Counted from the stretch's first letter, positions 36,461 through 46,354 are shown. The stretch: 64,000 bases of DNA from Staphylococcus roterodami (GCA_022493055.1 CP092781.1:2356001-2420000), one strand, 5' to 3'. Translations and numbers: made by a program. The notes: generated by a model from the letters alone, not told the origin.

Positions 36461-37840
36461 TTATTTAACTTTCACATTGTTTTTATTATATCTAATGAAA
36501 TAATAAATTGTTACAACGGTTAAGAAGATTGCACCAATAATCACTGATACTCTCGTTTCTGCATTAAATACCATTCCTACTAATACTAATATTAAAAATA
36601 ATATAGTTAAGTAGTTACTCACTGCGCCACCAGGCATCTTGAATGGATGGCCTTCCACTTCTTCAGGATGTAATTTTCTAAAGCGTAAGTGACTGAATAA
36701 AATCATAAACCAAGGAATCATACCTGGTAAAATTGATGCACTATATACATATACGAAAATGCTGCTAGCACCATCGATAAATAAAGGTAAAATTACATTT
36801 AATAAAGCACCGATTAAAATACCAAGAGATACTGCAACAACAGTATACACAGGTACACCATTTTTCATAACTTTTGTGAATATTTTAGGCATTTCACCTT
36901 TATGCGCAAGTGTATAAATCATACGACTTGCACTGAAAATACCTGAGTTACAGCCAGACATTGCTGCCGTCAACACAACAAAGTTAATTAATGCTGCAGC
37001 AAATGTAATACCGATTTTCGCAAACGTGGCAACAAATGGACTTCCGATATCACCTAATTGGTTCCATGGATATACAGAAACAATTACAAAAATAGCACCA
37101 AGATAGAAAATTAAAATTCTCCAAATTACGCCATTTACTGCTTTCACAATATTTCGTTGAGGATCTTTTGTTTCCCCTGCTGAAATACCAATTAATTCTA
37201 CACCTTGGTATGAACCTATAACGATTGATAACGCGAAGAAGAATCCAACGATACCATTCGGCATAAATCCACCGTTTGTCCATAAATTAGAGATACCTAC
37301 TGGATGACCGCCATTTCCAAAACCAAAGAAAATAAGACCAAAACCAGCAATGATCATTAAAATAATTGTTACAACTTTAATTAAAGCAAACCAAAATTCA
37401 AATTCTCCAAATGCTTTTACTGAGAATAAATTCGCTGCCATTAATAATAAGATAGCAATAACGCCCGGTATCCATGTTGGTAAGTCAGGAAACCAGAATT
37501 TCATATATTCTCCTACTGCAATAACTTCACTCATACCAACTACAATCCATTGGAAGATATTACTCCAAGCTGTCATATAGCCTGCTGCAGGATGTATATA
37601 ATCACTTGCAAACGTAGCAAATGATCCTGTTGTTGGGTTCAAATAAATCATTTCACCCATTGCTCTCATGATTAAAAATAAAAAGATACCCGCAATTAAA
37701 TATGCAAGGATAACAGATGGTCCAGTCCATTTAATTGTACTTGTTGCACCCATGAAAAGCCCCACGCCAATCGTACCGCCAAGTGCAATCATTTGAATTT
37801 GACGGGCACTCAATCCCCTTTGTAGTTCATTGTTCTCCAT
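36461..37840 (-). CDS. Amino acid permease, APC superfamily (AAT family)
   Basis: A 459-residue, twelve-segment proton-coupled amino acid importer. The family start [22 protein letters not shown] (its core GGTIGVGLF binds substrate), the ETKDPQRNI loop and the [11 protein letters not shown] block place it with the AnsP/GabP/CycA/ProY group. The amino acid cannot be fixed from sequence. It is single, with a near-perfect cre site 108 bases upstream of the start, so glucose repression is likely. Confidence 0.9.
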   Translation of the reverse strand: MENNELQRGLSARQIQMIALGGTIGVGLFMGATSTIKWTGPSVILAYLIAGIFLFLIMRAMGEMIYLNPTTGSFATFASDYIHPAAGYMTAWSNIFQWIVVGMSEVIAVGEYMKFWFPDLPTWIPGVIAILLLMAANLFSVKAFGEFEFWFALIKVVTIILMIIAGFGLIFFGFGNGGHPVGISNLWTNGGFMPNGIVGFFFALSIVIGSYQGVELIGISAGETKDPQRNIVKAVNGVIWRILIFYLGAIFVIVSVYPWNQLGDIGSPFVATFAKIGITFAAALINFVVLTAAMSGCNSGIFSASRMIYTLAHKGEMPKIFTKVMKNGVPVYTVVAVSLGILIGALLNVILPLFIDGASSIFVYVYSASILPGMIPWFMILFSHLRFRKLHPEEVEGHPFKMPGGAVSNYLTILFLILVLVGMVFNAETRVSVIIGAIFLTVVTIYYFIRYNKNNVKVK

Positions 37841-37947
37841 AACGTCTTACCCCATCTCTGATTGATACTAAATAAATCCATAAAAAAACTTATTGACGTA
37901 ATTATACTATAAATTACCGATTTTGGTACATTAATATTTGCATACCA

Positions 37948-37961
37948 TGTAATCGTTTACA
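37948..37961. promoter_or_regulatory. CcpA site (cre) upstream of the amino acid permease
   Basis: TGTAATCGTTTACA fits every defined position of the cre consensus TGWAANCGNTNWCA and is nearly palindromic. It lies 108-121 bases before the permease start. Confidence 0.75.
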
Positions 37962-38119
37962 GAACTACTATAGCAGGCTTTTTTGTATTTGCAAACAATT
38001 ATTTTGTGATTTTTCTAAAAAATTAAACAAATCGCTCACAAACCTTTATCCACCATACAATTTCAAGTATTCTAAGTGATTATGATATAATTTGAATAAT
38101 ATTAAAAAGGAGCATTGAA

Positions 38120-38476
38120 ATGTTAAAACAAATATTACCTCGTGCTATTATAATATCATTAATCTTTGCAGTAGTATTTTTCATCATAAATTATTTCGGC
38201 ATGCAGAAACCAGATATTACTTATTTAATCGGAAGAAGCATCGTTGCAACCATTGCATTCATGCTCATATATCTCACACTGTTTACAATCATTAATTCTC
38301 CCGAACGTAAATTCAAATTAGGAACAATTTTACCAATTGCTTTAATTATCGGTATCATTGTTGGCAATATGTTTTTAACAGTTCAAATCGGTGTTATTTC
38401 CAGTTTAATAATTAGTGTTATAGCTACTTTTCTATGGGAATTTATCGAAAAAAATAAAGGAGGTCGCTCATCATGA
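38120..38476 (+). CDS. Small membrane protein, function unknown
   Basis: A 118-residue protein with four hydrophobic segments and a basic C-terminus. It is unrecognised. AAAGGAG lies nine bases before the ATG. Its last four bases overlap the next gene (ATGA), so the pair is translationally coupled. Confidence 0.75.
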   Translation: MLKQILPRAIIISLIFAVVFFIINYFGMQKPDITYLIGRSIVATIAFMLIYLTLFTIINSPERKFKLGTILPIALIIGIIVGNMFLTVQIGVISSLIISVIATFLWEFIEKNKGGRSS

Positions 38477-38658
38477 CAACAGCATTAATTGGTGTTATTG
38501 TATTAATTTTACTAATCATAAGTTTCGTACCAAATTACCGTGCTATGAAAGCAGCGAAAGAACAAGGCAGTAATGCAACAAGAGCAACGATTATGGTAGG
38601 TATAGATATAATCTTAATAGTACTTATCATCGTGACGTTACTACTAAAATATATGTAA
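38473..38658 (+). CDS. Small membrane protein, function unknown
   Basis: A 61-residue protein with two hydrophobic segments (about 4-20 and 40-58) separated by a short basic loop (RAMKAAKEQGSNATRA). It is coupled to the previous gene by an ATGA overlap and has AGGAGG upstream inside that gene. The two probably form one complex or module of unknown role. Confidence 0.75.
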   Translation: MTTALIGVIVLILLIISFVPNYRAMKAAKEQGSNATRATIMVGIDIILIVLIIVTLLLKYM

Positions 38659-38661
38659 TAA

Positions 38662-38766
38662 TAAAACCACCTTACCTTATTCACTATATGGCCCACGATA
38701 AGCTTATTTGTTGAAAAGCTTGCCGTCATTTAAATCCATATATGCTAAGTATGGTGGTTTTTTATT
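38662..38766. terminator. Long structured bidirectional terminator
   Basis: AAAACCACC (38663-38671) pairs with GGTGGTTTT at the far end. Inside are CTATATGG with CCATATAT and two copies of AAGCTT that pair with each other. Six T follow on the right and an A-rich stretch lies on the left. It separates convergent small membrane protein genes. At about 100 nt it is longer than an ordinary terminator. Confidence 0.65.
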
Positions 38767-38953
38767 ATAATTTACCTTGTAACAGTAAAAAATAACCTAT
38801 TGTTGCAAGTATAATATATATCATTGAACCAACAACGAAAGATCTCACTTGTATCCGAAACGGTGTCTGCTTATTAAAAATTGGTCCTATTACCAAATTT
38901 CCAATCGCTAAAATAATGGGCCCTGCTAAAAAAAATAATATGATATATCCCAT
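38765..38953 (-). CDS. Small membrane protein, function unknown
   Basis: A 62-residue protein with two hydrophobic segments (3-25 and 42-60). The start ATG at 38953 follows GGAGG by six bases. It begins 10 bases after the HAD phosphatase gene on the same strand, so the two are likely co-transcribed. The family was not recognised. Confidence 0.75.
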   Translation of the reverse strand: MGYIILFFLAGPIILAIGNLVIGPIFNKQTPFRIQVRSFVVGSMIYIILATIGYFLLLQGKL

Positions 38954-38963
38954 GTTAGACCTC

Positions 38964-39599
38964 CTATTTCGAAAAGAAACGTGCAACGATTTGATCGTAG
39001 TTTAAATCTTTCGCTACATATTCAACAGTTGTAAAATCCTGTGCACTTGTCATTTCATTTGTATTAACGATAACGTCTAACCCTGCTGTTATTGCTGCTG
39101 TTGCACCATTTACAGAATCTTCGATAGCCAAACATTGAGTAGGCATATAATTTAATTGTTGTACCGCTGTTAAATATAGCTCAGGGTCAGGTTTAACGAG
39201 CTCAACATCTTCTCTACCAACGACAACATCTATATAATCATCTAATCCAAGCGCCTTAAAAGTCGGCATAATTTCTGCTTTTACACTACTTGTTGCAATT
39301 GCCATAGGTATATGACGTTGTTTTAAAAATGCCATTAAAGATTTAATCGTGTCAATCATAGGTAACAACTTACTTGTGCGATGATGCTCTTCATATATTT
39401 TCTCTTTATTTTCTGAACCTATAGCTTTAATTAAATAATCATGTAAATCAGTTGCTGATCCACCAATAGATGCACGATAAAAATCTATACTAACCGGATC
39501 GACGTTATAATTGTCTAAATGTTTATTAATGACATTAAACAAATGTTGTTCGGTATCTATTATAGTTCCATCGAAATCAAATATAACTGCTCTATACAT
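38964..39599 (-). CDS. HAD superfamily phosphatase/phosphoglucomutase-like
   Basis: A 211-residue cytosolic HAD-IA enzyme. The nucleophile motif FDFDGTIIDTE (residues 7-17), motif II (IATSS, near 110) and motifs III/IV (KPDPELYLTA and AIEDSVNGATAA) are intact. Similarity to beta-phosphoglucomutase and small sugar phosphatases is clear, but the substrate is unknown. The ATG follows GAGGAG. It precedes the 62-residue membrane protein gene. Confidence 0.9.
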   Translation of the reverse strand: MYRAVIFDFDGTIIDTEQHLFNVINKHLDNYNVDPVSIDFYRASIGGSATDLHDYLIKAIGSENKEKIYEEHHRTSKLLPMIDTIKSLMAFLKQRHIPMAIATSSVKAEIMPTFKALGLDDYIDVVVGREDVELVKPDPELYLTAVQQLNYMPTQCLAIEDSVNGATAAITAGLDVIVNTNEMTSAQDFTTVEYVAKDLNYDQIVARFFSK

Positions 39600-39673
39600 A
39601 TGTCTTCTCCTCTATTCTTTCTCTTTATAAAAGCTTAACATAGTCTGATAAGCACTTCATTTTATAACTCATT

Positions 39674-40591
39674 TCATCTTTTTTTCGACCAATATTTAGC
39701 TAGAATAGGACCAGTAATATTATGAACAAAGCTAAATACAGCACCAGGAACAGCAGCTATCGGGTTAAAATGTAGTGTAGCTAATGATACTGCCAAACCA
39801 GAATTTTGCATACCTACTTCAATACTAACTGCTTTTTGATCTTGTCTATCTAATTTTAAAAGTCGCGCTAACCAATAACCGATTGTGTAACCTAACACGT
39901 TATGTAAAATAACTACTATGAAAATTAATAAACCCGTTGTCAAAATTTGACGCTTACTTCCTCCTACTACAATAGCTAAAATCAAAGATATCGCTATTAC
40001 CGATATAATTGGCAATGCCGTAGAAGCTGTTTCAGCAATTCGACGATTGATAAGTTGCAATATAATACCAATTGCTATAGGAATTAAAACTACTTGAATA
40101 ACTGACCATAACATACTCAAGAAAGATACTTCTAACCACTCATTCGCAAATAAATATATTAATGCTGGCGTAACTATGGGCGCTAGCAATGTAGAAACAG
40201 TTGTAATCGACACAGAAAGCGCAACATTGGCTTTTGCTAAATAACTCATTACATTACTTGAAGTTCCGCCAGGACAGCATCCAACTAATATCACACCTAT
40301 AGCTATATCCGGCGGTAAATGGAATGACTTAGCTATAATAAAAGCTAATGTTGGCATAATACTAAATTGTAACAAGACACCTATAATGACTGCCTTAGGT
40401 GTTTTAAATACCATTTTGAAATCATTAGGCGTAATCGTCAAACCCATTCCTAACATAACAATACCAAGTAAATAAGGTACCCATTTTCCTAATGTTGCTA
40501 CATGTTGTGGAAAAATAAATCCTACAATTGCTGCAAGCAACATCCATACCAAGAAACTTTTCGTCGCAAATGCACTTAATCTTTGAAACAA
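39674..40591 (-). CDS. Bile acid:sodium symporter family transporter
   Basis: A 305-residue membrane protein with nine to ten segments of the BASS/SBF family. The sodium-site signature GCCPGGTSSNVMSYLAKANVALSVS and the later EVGMQNSGLAVSLA block are present. Bacterial members carry pantoate, bile acids or other organic anions; the substrate here is unknown. The start TTG at 40591 follows GGGAG by eight bases; an in-frame GTG at 40600 abuts that site. Confidence 0.88.
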   Translation of the reverse strand: MFQRLSAFATKSFLVWMLLAAIVGFIFPQHVATLGKWVPYLLGIVMLGMGLTITPNDFKMVFKTPKAVIIGVLLQFSIMPTLAFIIAKSFHLPPDIAIGVILVGCCPGGTSSNVMSYLAKANVALSVSITTVSTLLAPIVTPALIYLFANEWLEVSFLSMLWSVIQVVLIPIAIGIILQLINRRIAETASTALPIISVIAISLILAIVVGGSKRQILTTGLLIFIVVILHNVLGYTIGYWLARLLKLDRQDQKAVSIEVGMQNSGLAVSLATLHFNPIAAVPGAVFSFVHNITGPILAKYWSKKR

Positions 40592-40860
40592 TAGTAACAC
40601 TCCCTAGTTGATAATATTGAAAAATATTACCATAAGTCGATTAACGTTACAATGACTTTTCAGAAAATTAAGATAAATAAGTAGTTAAACTAATCAACTC
40701 TTACTTTATGATTTTATTTTTAAAATAATTTAAACTTCATTCAAAAGTCTTAGTGAATAAAGAAAAAAAGCGTGGTAAAATCAACTTGAACAAAATTAAG
40801 TCACCTTTATACACAGTTAAAGTGTATTTAAATGTCATGTATTCCTCGGGAGGTCCTCAT

Positions 40861-41391
40861 ATGTTAATTGATAAATTCGAAACATACATCATCAACATCG
40901 CTGGTTTGAATGACCGCGCCACTAGAAAAAAATTAAATAAGTTATGCAAGAGCATACAATTTTGTGATGCCTTGCAATTTTCTATAAACAAACAATTTAA
41001 CCAATATGTACTAGAAATCAGTTTACCTAAACAACAATTGCCATATTTCATTTCATTTTTAAGTTTTCATCAGTACAGTATTTACCAAGTGTTATTACCG
41101 AAAAAAATTAATGAATTGCTTGATTCAGACAACTTATATCAATCTGCAAAACGCTTCGATATTAGTATCGATGGATTACAAGATGCATTTATCAAAGATA
41201 AAGTGATAGATATTATGAATATGTTCCAGAACCATACAGATATTACATATACATTAAACAAATCACATGCGCATATCATCTGTACCCCAGAAATATTTGC
41301 GAAAATATTGCATACGATTGCAACTAGAAATATTGATATTCTATCTGCAAACTACAAATCTTCATCTTTAAGTAAAGTTCGCATTTCATAA
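40861..41391 (+). CDS. Cytosolic protein, function unknown
   Basis: A 176-residue protein that I do not recognise, without signal or membrane segments, rich in Ile, Lys and Gln. The ATG at 40861 follows GGGAGG by seven bases; an in-frame extension to 40753 lacks a ribosome site. It is divergent from the bile-acid-type symporter and convergent with glvC. Confidence 0.75.
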   Translation: MLIDKFETYIINIAGLNDRATRKKLNKLCKSIQFCDALQFSINKQFNQYVLEISLPKQQLPYFISFLSFHQYSIYQVLLPKKINELLDSDNLYQSAKRFDISIDGLQDAFIKDKVIDIMNMFQNHTDITYTLNKSHAHIICTPEIFAKILHTIATRNIDILSANYKSSSLSKVRIS

Positions 41392-41392
41392 T

Positions 41393-41453
41393 AAAAGACA
41401 CATCAATACGATAATCATTTATAATGCTATCGTATATCGATGTGTCTTTTTTG
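41393..41453. terminator. Bidirectional terminator
   Basis: AAAAGACACATC pairs with GATGTGTCTTTT, with inner TACGATA/TATCGTA. The T-run follows on the right and the A-run on the left. It serves the unknown gene at 40861 and glvC. Confidence 0.88.
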
Positions 41454-41455
41454 AA

Positions 41456-43060
41456 TTATTTTTCGTCTGATGATTCTTCTTCAACCAATTGCTCAAATGC
41501 CTCACGTACTTGTGGTACAGTCATACCTACAACAACTTGGATACTCTTACCACTTTTCACTAATCCGTGTGCCATTTGCTGATGTGTAAAGTAATCTGTA
41601 TCCGCTACTTTATTTTCATCATAGACCGTTAGACGTAATCTTGTCGTACAATTCGTGACGTCTTTAATGTTTTCTTTGCCACCTAATCCTTCTAAATAAT
41701 ATACTGCCTTATCTTCATATTCATTACCTGTAGACTGAGGTTTTGATGCTGTATCTTCACCTTTTTTATTTTTATAATCTTGTTTAGAGAATAACTTAAC
41801 TTCTTCTTCCGTTTTCTTACGCCCAGGTAAAGGAATATCAAATTTCAAAATTAGGTATCTGAATAAGAAGAAATAAATTGCTACAAAGATTAAGCCGATA
41901 ATAACTTGAGCAACATAAGTCCCCCAATGTTCTTTACCTAATGGTAACCAGTTTGTTGAAATAAAGTCTAATAAGCCACCGCCCATATTACCTACAACTC
42001 CAAAAGCATACATTAATGTATCCATAGATGCAGCTAAAACTGCGTGTAACACAAATAAGTATGGTGCGATGAATAAAAATGTAAATTCTAAAGGTTCTGT
42101 TATCCCTACAACGACTGCTGTTAATGTAGCCGGAATAAGTAAAGCCGCTACTTTTTTACGATTTTCCTTCGGTGTTGTTGCATACATTGCTAAAGCAATA
42201 CCTAAACAACCAAATACTTTCCCATTACCTTGTAACATAAAGCCATAAGGGAATTGTTCTTTCAATGGTTTACTACTCTTAGCAAACTCATTTAAATGTT
42301 GTAACCACTCTGCTTTCAAACCATGATTAACTACTACTGGACCAACTTCAATTGGTGCATAAATAAAATGATGTAAGCCTGTTGGTATTAATACACGTTC
42401 CAAGAAATGGTATAACCAAACACCAATATATCCAGATGCAATAATAAAGTGTTGCATTGACCCAATGCCATGTTGAACTGTTGGCCAAATAACACATGTA
42501 ATAGCTGCTAACGGTAACATAACAAAGAATGAAATCGTCACAACAAATGTTAAGCCTTGGAATACGCCGACCATTTCCGGAAGACGTTTGCTATAATATC
42601 TATTATGAATCCAAGTAACAATTGCCGAAATAATAATGCCGCCAAGTATATTTGTATCTAAAGTAGCAATACCTGCTATTGATTTTAATCCAGGTACATT
42701 CTCAACACCTTTTTCCAAATTTGCGCCAAACGTATGTGGCCATTGCGTCAAAATAGCGTTAATAAATGTATTAAACATTAAGTAACCCATCAATGCTGCA
42801 AGTGCTGCATGACCAGGTGCCTTTTTAGCTAATGAAAGAGGTAAGCCTACTACAAATACAACTTCCATATGCGTGAAAATAACCCATCCACCAGATTCTA
42901 TTACTGACCAAAATTTAAACCAAAATGTATGCTGATCTGCTAAACTCCCCATGATTGTCGGATTTTTAAATAATGTCGCAAAGCCAAGTACTATCCCAAA
43001 AAAAGCGAACATTAAAACCGGTACAATCATTGCACTACCGAAACGCTTTATCGCATTCAT
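41456..43060 (-). CDS. glvC: PTS alpha-glucoside transporter, IICB subunit
   Basis: A 534-residue membrane permease that imports and phosphorylates an alpha-glucoside such as maltose or a related sugar. The IIC domain covers about residues 1-420 with GITEPLEFTFLFIAP, the family signature. The IIB domain (about 450-534) carries the phosphorylated cysteine in NCTTRLRL. There is no IIA domain, so it needs the glucose-type IIA protein in trans. No 6-phospho-alpha-glucosidase gene is adjacent. The start follows GGAGGG by eight bases. The upstream region holds a cre site over the promoter and a perfect palindrome that may bind the divergent RpiR regulator. Confidence 0.9.
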   Translation of the reverse strand: MNAIKRFGSAMIVPVLMFAFFGIVLGFATLFKNPTIMGSLADQHTFWFKFWSVIESGGWVIFTHMEVVFVVGLPLSLAKKAPGHAALAALMGYLMFNTFINAILTQWPHTFGANLEKGVENVPGLKSIAGIATLDTNILGGIIISAIVTWIHNRYYSKRLPEMVGVFQGLTFVVTISFFVMLPLAAITCVIWPTVQHGIGSMQHFIIASGYIGVWLYHFLERVLIPTGLHHFIYAPIEVGPVVVNHGLKAEWLQHLNEFAKSSKPLKEQFPYGFMLQGNGKVFGCLGIALAMYATTPKENRKKVAALLIPATLTAVVVGITEPLEFTFLFIAPYLFVLHAVLAASMDTLMYAFGVVGNMGGGLLDFISTNWLPLGKEHWGTYVAQVIIGLIFVAIYFFLFRYLILKFDIPLPGRKKTEEEVKLFSKQDYKNKKGEDTASKPQSTGNEYEDKAVYYLEGLGGKENIKDVTNCTTRLRLTVYDENKVADTDYFTHQQMAHGLVKSGKSIQVVVGMTVPQVREAFEQLVEEESSDEK

Positions 43061-43147
43061 CTTCTTTTCCCTCCAAATCGTCTTTCCTTACATGACATCC
43101 ATTTAGATATTTTTATAAATAGATGACTTACTATTTAAATATAATAT

Positions 43148-43172
43148 ATAGTAAACGCTTACAAACTCACAA
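43148..43172 (-). promoter_or_regulatory. glvC promoter with an embedded cre site
   Basis: On the minus strand -35 TTGTGA (43167-43172) and -10 TATATT (43143-43148) flank an 18-base spacer containing TGTAAGCGTTTACT (43150-43163), a cre with one mismatch. CcpA binding would block the promoter. Confidence 0.65.
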
Positions 43173-43226
43173 CGACATTGACGTATTTTGAAAGTATTTT
43201 GTATAATCAGATTATCTTTTCAGATA

Positions 43227-43242
43227 GTGAAAATATTTTCAC
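43227..43242. promoter_or_regulatory. Perfect 16-bp palindrome between glvC and its regulator
   Basis: GTGAAAATATTTTCAC is fully self-complementary. It lies 55-70 bases upstream of the glvC -35, a position suited to an activator. It is the best candidate operator for the divergent RpiR-type regulator. The remaining 43243-43522 shows no other feature. Confidence 0.6.
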
Positions 43243-43522
43243 GATTAATCATTATACATAGTTGAACAGCATTTGTAGTTACCTCATATGCATAGTTGTT
43301 TAGTTATCAGGATTGTTGTTCGTACAAACATACTAGTTGTTCATGATTTTATAAAAAATCTTATACATGTCGTCGCATTAAAGTTATAAATTGAGTATCG
43401 TTTCTAACTCGTGCTTTCAATATGCATCAAACCACTTAGTTGTTTTTTCCATTTTTAATATTATCAACTTAAATTCGCAGTAAGTCTGCTATACCCTACA
43501 TTTAATTTTAAGGAGGTTGCAT

Positions 43523-44287
43523 ATGTTTTTAGATGAACACATTAATAGAAACTTTGACAAACTTAATGATAACGACTTGCAAATTGCGCATTATATTAAT
43601 ACACATATTGATGAATGTAAAAATATGAAAATTCATGATTTAGCTCAATACACACATGCTTCTAATGCGACAATTCACAGGTTCACTCGTAAATTAGGAT
43701 TTGATGGTTATAGCGATTTTAAATCTTACTTAAAATTCGAAAGTAACAAAACACATCAACTTCCATCAAATTCTATTGATAGTTTTAAACAAGAAATTGA
43801 TAGTACATTCAACTATTTAGAACGTGTCGATTACCAATGTATCGCTCAAAAAATGCATTCCGCATCAACGATATATTTGTATGGTACTGGTCGTGCGCAA
43901 TTAAATGTAGCTTCAGAAGCACAACGAATTTTATTAACATTACATAATCATGTCATCGTACTTCATGATCAACACGAACTTAAAATGATTTTGAATAAGA
44001 GTGACGCTAATGATTTATTCTTTATTATTTCATTATCCGGCGAAACACATGAATTGTTAGAAGTAACAAACTTACTACAACTCAGACAAAAATATTTTAT
44101 TTCAGTTACAACCATGAAAGATAATACACTTGCTCAAAAAGCAAATTACAATGTTTATGTTTCTAGCAACACATTCTACTTAACTGATGGTACTGATTAT
44201 TCTAGCTTCATTAGTTACCATATATTCTTTGAAACACTTGTTAGAAAATATAATGAATATTTGCAACATGGTGAGATTTCCAATTAG
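43523..44287 (+). CDS. glvR: RpiR family regulator of the alpha-glucoside PTS
   Basis: A 254-residue regulator with an N-terminal RpiR HTH (DLAQYTHASNATIHRFTRKL, about residues 38-57) and a C-terminal SIS domain (STIYLYGTGRAQL and FFIISLSGETHELLEV). Divergent placement from glvC with a shared control region implies that it controls glvC in response to a sugar phosphate. The ATG at 43523 follows GGAGG by six bases. The name glvR is by analogy and by position. Confidence 0.85.
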   Translation: MFLDEHINRNFDKLNDNDLQIAHYINTHIDECKNMKIHDLAQYTHASNATIHRFTRKLGFDGYSDFKSYLKFESNKTHQLPSNSIDSFKQEIDSTFNYLERVDYQCIAQKMHSASTIYLYGTGRAQLNVASEAQRILLTLHNHVIVLHDQHELKMILNKSDANDLFFIISLSGETHELLEVTNLLQLRQKYFISVTTMKDNTLAQKANYNVYVSSNTFYLTDGTDYSSFISYHIFFETLVRKYNEYLQHGEISN

Positions 44288-44339
44288 AAAAAAGGAAGTT
44301 ATGATTTAATGGCTGTGAGCCTATCATAACTTCCTTTTG
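44288..44339. terminator. Bidirectional terminator
   Basis: A perfect 16-bp inverted repeat (44290-44305 with 44323-44338), AAAAGGAAGTTATGAT and its complement, with A- and T-rich flanks. It lies between convergent genes. Confidence 0.92.
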
Positions 44340-44344
44340 TCATA

Positions 44345-44851
44345 TTATTGCTGTGTTGATGCTTCAATTACATGATACATTTTATCGAACATTAATTCGA
44401 AGCCATGCACCATGGCATCATGATATTCTTTTTTCTTTTGTTTATATTCTAAATTAGTAAATCGTCTTTCTTTTTCAACTAATGAACGGTAATAAAACAA
44501 CATTTGTGTTCCACCAGTTTCACGTTCGAAAAACTCTACTTCAATGATATCTTGCTCTTCACTTAGTCCAGGCATACCTATAGTCATTTTTATATATTCA
44601 TCCATTACTAACGATTCATATATACCTTCAATCACATTCACTTTACCGTTTCGTTGCTGATCAACAATACGATATTTTCCACCTTCTTTAACATCCGCTT
44701 CTATTTCTTTATTAGTTCTTGCTGATGTCATAAACCATTGTTTTAACAAATCTGCCTTTGTCCAAGCTTCGTATACTAATTCTGGTGAAAATTTATAAAG
44801 TTTTTCAATTTCGACTTCGACATGTTCATTTTCTACATTAAATTTTGCCAC
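44345..44851 (-). CDS. SRPBCC/AHSA1 domain protein
   Basis: A 168-residue cytosolic protein with the activator-of-Hsp90-ATPase-like helix-grip fold, used to bind hydrophobic ligands. The start of the fold is seen in KLYKFSPELVYEAWTKADLLKQWF, listed here by its core VYEAWTKADLLKQWF. The ligand is unknown. It starts with GTG behind GGGTGG. It is monocistronic. Confidence 0.85.
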   Translation of the reverse strand: MAKFNVENEHVEVEIEKLYKFSPELVYEAWTKADLLKQWFMTSARTNKEIEADVKEGGKYRIVDQQRNGKVNVIEGIYESLVMDEYIKMTIGMPGLSEEQDIIEVEFFERETGGTQMLFYYRSLVEKERRFTNLEYKQKKKEYHDAMVHGFELMFDKMYHVIEASTQQ

Positions 44852-45021
44852 TGTTGTCCACCCACTTTCGCTCTTACTTTTATTTTAACGTATTTTAGCT
44901 CAGTTCCAAACATAGATGATTTCAAATTTTAAAAAGATTGGCATTACACAGTGAGTACAACGTTATCAGTTAATATAACAAGCCACCTTACTTGGCTACA
45001 TCGATATATTGTCTGGCATTA

Positions 45022-46332
45022 TTATTTCACTTCATGATTCGAATTCTTTTTTAGTTTTGGAAAATTAAATATAATCGCTACAAGACCACATACACCTAAT
45101 AAAATTGGATAAATACTATAAGGGAATAACATCAATGGCGAAATGCCAGCAACGCCTGCTGCAGAAATAACTTGCGGACTATATGGTAATAGCCCTTGGA
45201 AACAGCCACCAAATATATCTAAAATACTTGCCGATTTTCTTGGATCCACATCATATTCATCAGCAATGTTTTTAGCTAATGGTCCTGACATGATAATTGA
45301 AATGGTATTATTTGCGGTAGCGATATCAGCTACACTTACTAAACTAGCAATACCAAGTTCAGCGCCACGTTTTGATTTTACTTTTGAGCGAACAAATTGC
45401 AATAACCATTGAATACCACCATTATGTTGAATGATTCCAACTAATCCACCAATCAATAGCGCAATCATTGCAATATCTTCCATACTTATGATCCCTTTTG
45501 AAATAGCATCTAAAAGACCCATCCAGCCAAATGAGCCATCCATTAAGCCTATAATACCAGCTAATAATGTACCTCCAATTAGAACGATAATCACATTGAC
45601 ACCTAATAATGCAAGCACTAATACTAATACGTAAGGGACAACTTTAATTAAATCATAATCATAGTTTTTGGCATGATTTAATGAAATACCATTTGTTAAA
45701 AAATACAGGATGACAATTGTTAAAATAGCGCCAGGCAATACAATTTTAAAATTAACTCTAAATTTATCTTTCATTTTTGTATGTTGTGTTCTAACAGCAG
45801 CAATTGTCGTATCTGAAATCATTGAGAGGTTATCACCAAACATCGCACCGCCAACAACAGTTGCCATTGCCAAAGCAGTTGGTACATCTGTCGCTTGTGC
45901 AAAGCCATACCCAACAGGTGCTATTGCAGCAACTGTACCTACTGACGTTCCCATAGATATCGAAACAAACATACATATAACAAATAACCCTACAATAATT
46001 AAATTTTCAGGGATGAGTGATAGTCCTAAATTAACAGTCGACTTTACACCGCCCATTTTTTCAGCTGTATTTGAAAACGCACCTGCTAAAATAAAAATTA
46101 ACATCATCAAAATAATATTTGAATGACCCGCACCTTTGGTAAATACTTCAACTTTTTTAGCAAATGATTCTTTTCTATTCATTAATAATGCCACGATAAC
46201 CGTAATTGTAATCGCAACATTTAATGGCATAGAAGTAAAATCACCGGTGATAATACCTACGCCTAAAAACAACGCCACAAATAATAACAAGGGGAATAAT
46301 GCCCAAGCATTGCTCTTTTTATGTTCTTCCAT
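45022..46332 (-). CDS. NhaC family transporter under SAM riboswitch control, probable methionine transporter
   Basis: A 436-residue membrane protein with about eleven segments. NhaC-type landmarks are SMGTSVGTVAAIAPVGYGFA and GGAMFGDNLSMISDTTIAA. General annotation would be Na+/H+ antiporter. A SAM-I riboswitch with terminator directly precedes it, and NhaC-type genes under S-boxes were predicted by comparative genomics to be methionine transporters (named MetT). On that basis methionine uptake is the more likely role. The ATG has GCAGG eight bases upstream. A short AGCCA/TGGCT hairpin at 44980-44998 may end the transcript. Confidence 0.88.
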   Translation of the reverse strand: MEEHKKSNAWALFPLLLFVALFLGVGIITGDFTSMPLNVAITITVIVALLMNRKESFAKKVEVFTKGAGHSNIILMMLIFILAGAFSNTAEKMGGVKSTVNLGLSLIPENLIIVGLFVICMFVSISMGTSVGTVAAIAPVGYGFAQATDVPTALAMATVVGGAMFGDNLSMISDTTIAAVRTQHTKMKDKFRVNFKIVLPGAILTIVILYFLTNGISLNHAKNYDYDLIKVVPYVLVLVLALLGVNVIIVLIGGTLLAGIIGLMDGSFGWMGLLDAISKGIISMEDIAMIALLIGGLVGIIQHNGGIQWLLQFVRSKVKSKRGAELGIASLVSVADIATANNTISIIMSGPLAKNIADEYDVDPRKSASILDIFGGCFQGLLPYSPQVISAAGVAGISPLMLFPYSIYPILLGVCGLVAIIFNFPKLKKNSNHEVK

Positions 46333-46354
46333 CCTTTTTACCTGCTTTCCAATT

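Noticed and set aside
41456-43060. Complete PTS with its own IIA domain
   Set aside because: Sequence ends after the IIB cysteine domain; no IIA region is present.
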